Origin: Pseudomonadota bacterium
GTDB lineage: Bacteria > Pseudomonadota > Gammaproteobacteria > GCA-001735895
Direction of reading: 5' to 3'
NCBI GenBank assembly: GCA_022545625.1
Contig: JACZQS010000164.1
Location: forward strand, 1 to 5,888
DNA: 5,888 nucleotides
The notes under the pieces were generated by a model. That model saw only the letters and a program-made list of their open reading frames with translations, ran no database searches and was not told the DNA's origin. Of the stretch, positions 5,857 to 5,888 are shown piece after piece (positions within the stretch are counted from its first letter, which is position 1; every line of letters begins with the position of its first letter). A program made the translations under genes and the position numbers.

Positions 5857-5861
5857 AGGAG
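5857..5861 (+). promoter_or_regulatory. Ribosome binding site of the gene at the right edge
   Basis: AGGAG lies eight bases before ATG 5870, within a purine-rich run. This is the main evidence that a gene begins there. Confidence 0.65.
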
Positions 5862-5869
5862 AGGCCGCA

Positions 5870-5888
5870 ATGGTCGGAGAAACAGATA
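5870..5888 (+). CDS. Start of a gene cut by the window edge, probably TRAP permease
   Basis: Only six complete codons (MVGETD) are present before the window ends, so the sequence itself says nothing about function. ATG 5870 has a well-spaced AGGAG. It lies 235 bases after the TAXI binding-protein gene on the same strand. In most genomes the TAXI gene is followed by a fused DctQ/DctM-type TRAP membrane protein, whose N-terminus is usually a short acidic cytoplasmic stretch; that fits but proves little. The leader holds the terminator-like hairpin and the 15-bp inverted repeat, so expression probably depends partly on read-through from the promoter at 4529. Confidence 0.5.

Overview
The window looks like bacterial chromosome from a proteobacterium, most likely a free-living, possibly marine, gammaproteobacterium. 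This rests on gene content and protein style: MgtE with the GQSGNTGCQALAVTLR signature, a NorM-like MATE pump and a TAXI-type TRAP transporter. It cannot be proven without database searches. GC is roughly 50-58% in most genes and clearly lower in the leftmost one. There are no RNA genes, insertion sequences, integrases or CRISPR repeats. I did not find a clearly new multi-gene system; the unusual material is in the non-coding DNA around the transporter at the right.

Left block (75-2191, all minus strand): DUF1330 small protein, then mgtE magnesium transporter, then an SSAT-like GNAT acetyltransferase. Gaps of 33 and 77 bases make one transcript plausible. The only obvious promoter region lies upstream of the DUF1330 gene, where an 18-bp near-perfect palindrome sits inside a weak promoter.

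Middle block (2340-4356): a short AlkA-type DNA glycosylase (plus strand, TTG start) reads away from the left block and converges on a MATE efflux pump (minus strand). Their stop codons are only about 40 bases apart. The pump keeps both acidic residues of the C-terminal cation site of NorM, but the usual first-helix aspartate is replaced by threonine.

Right block (4357-5888): a roughly 300-base control region carries an inverted repeat, four copies of a short TGYCRGG motif and an excellent sigma-70-type promoter (TTGACA-16-TACAAT). It drives the periplasmic solute-binding protein of a TAXI TRAP transporter. After this gene come three successive perfect inverted repeats: one over the stop codon, one resembling an intrinsic terminator, and a 15-bp one overlapping the terminator's 3' arm. 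A well-placed ribosome site and the first six complete codons of another gene, probably the fused TRAP permease, lie at the window edge. The layout fits high production of the binding protein with reduced read-through into the permease.

Bases 1-74 and 4357-4458 contain nothing I can support as a feature.
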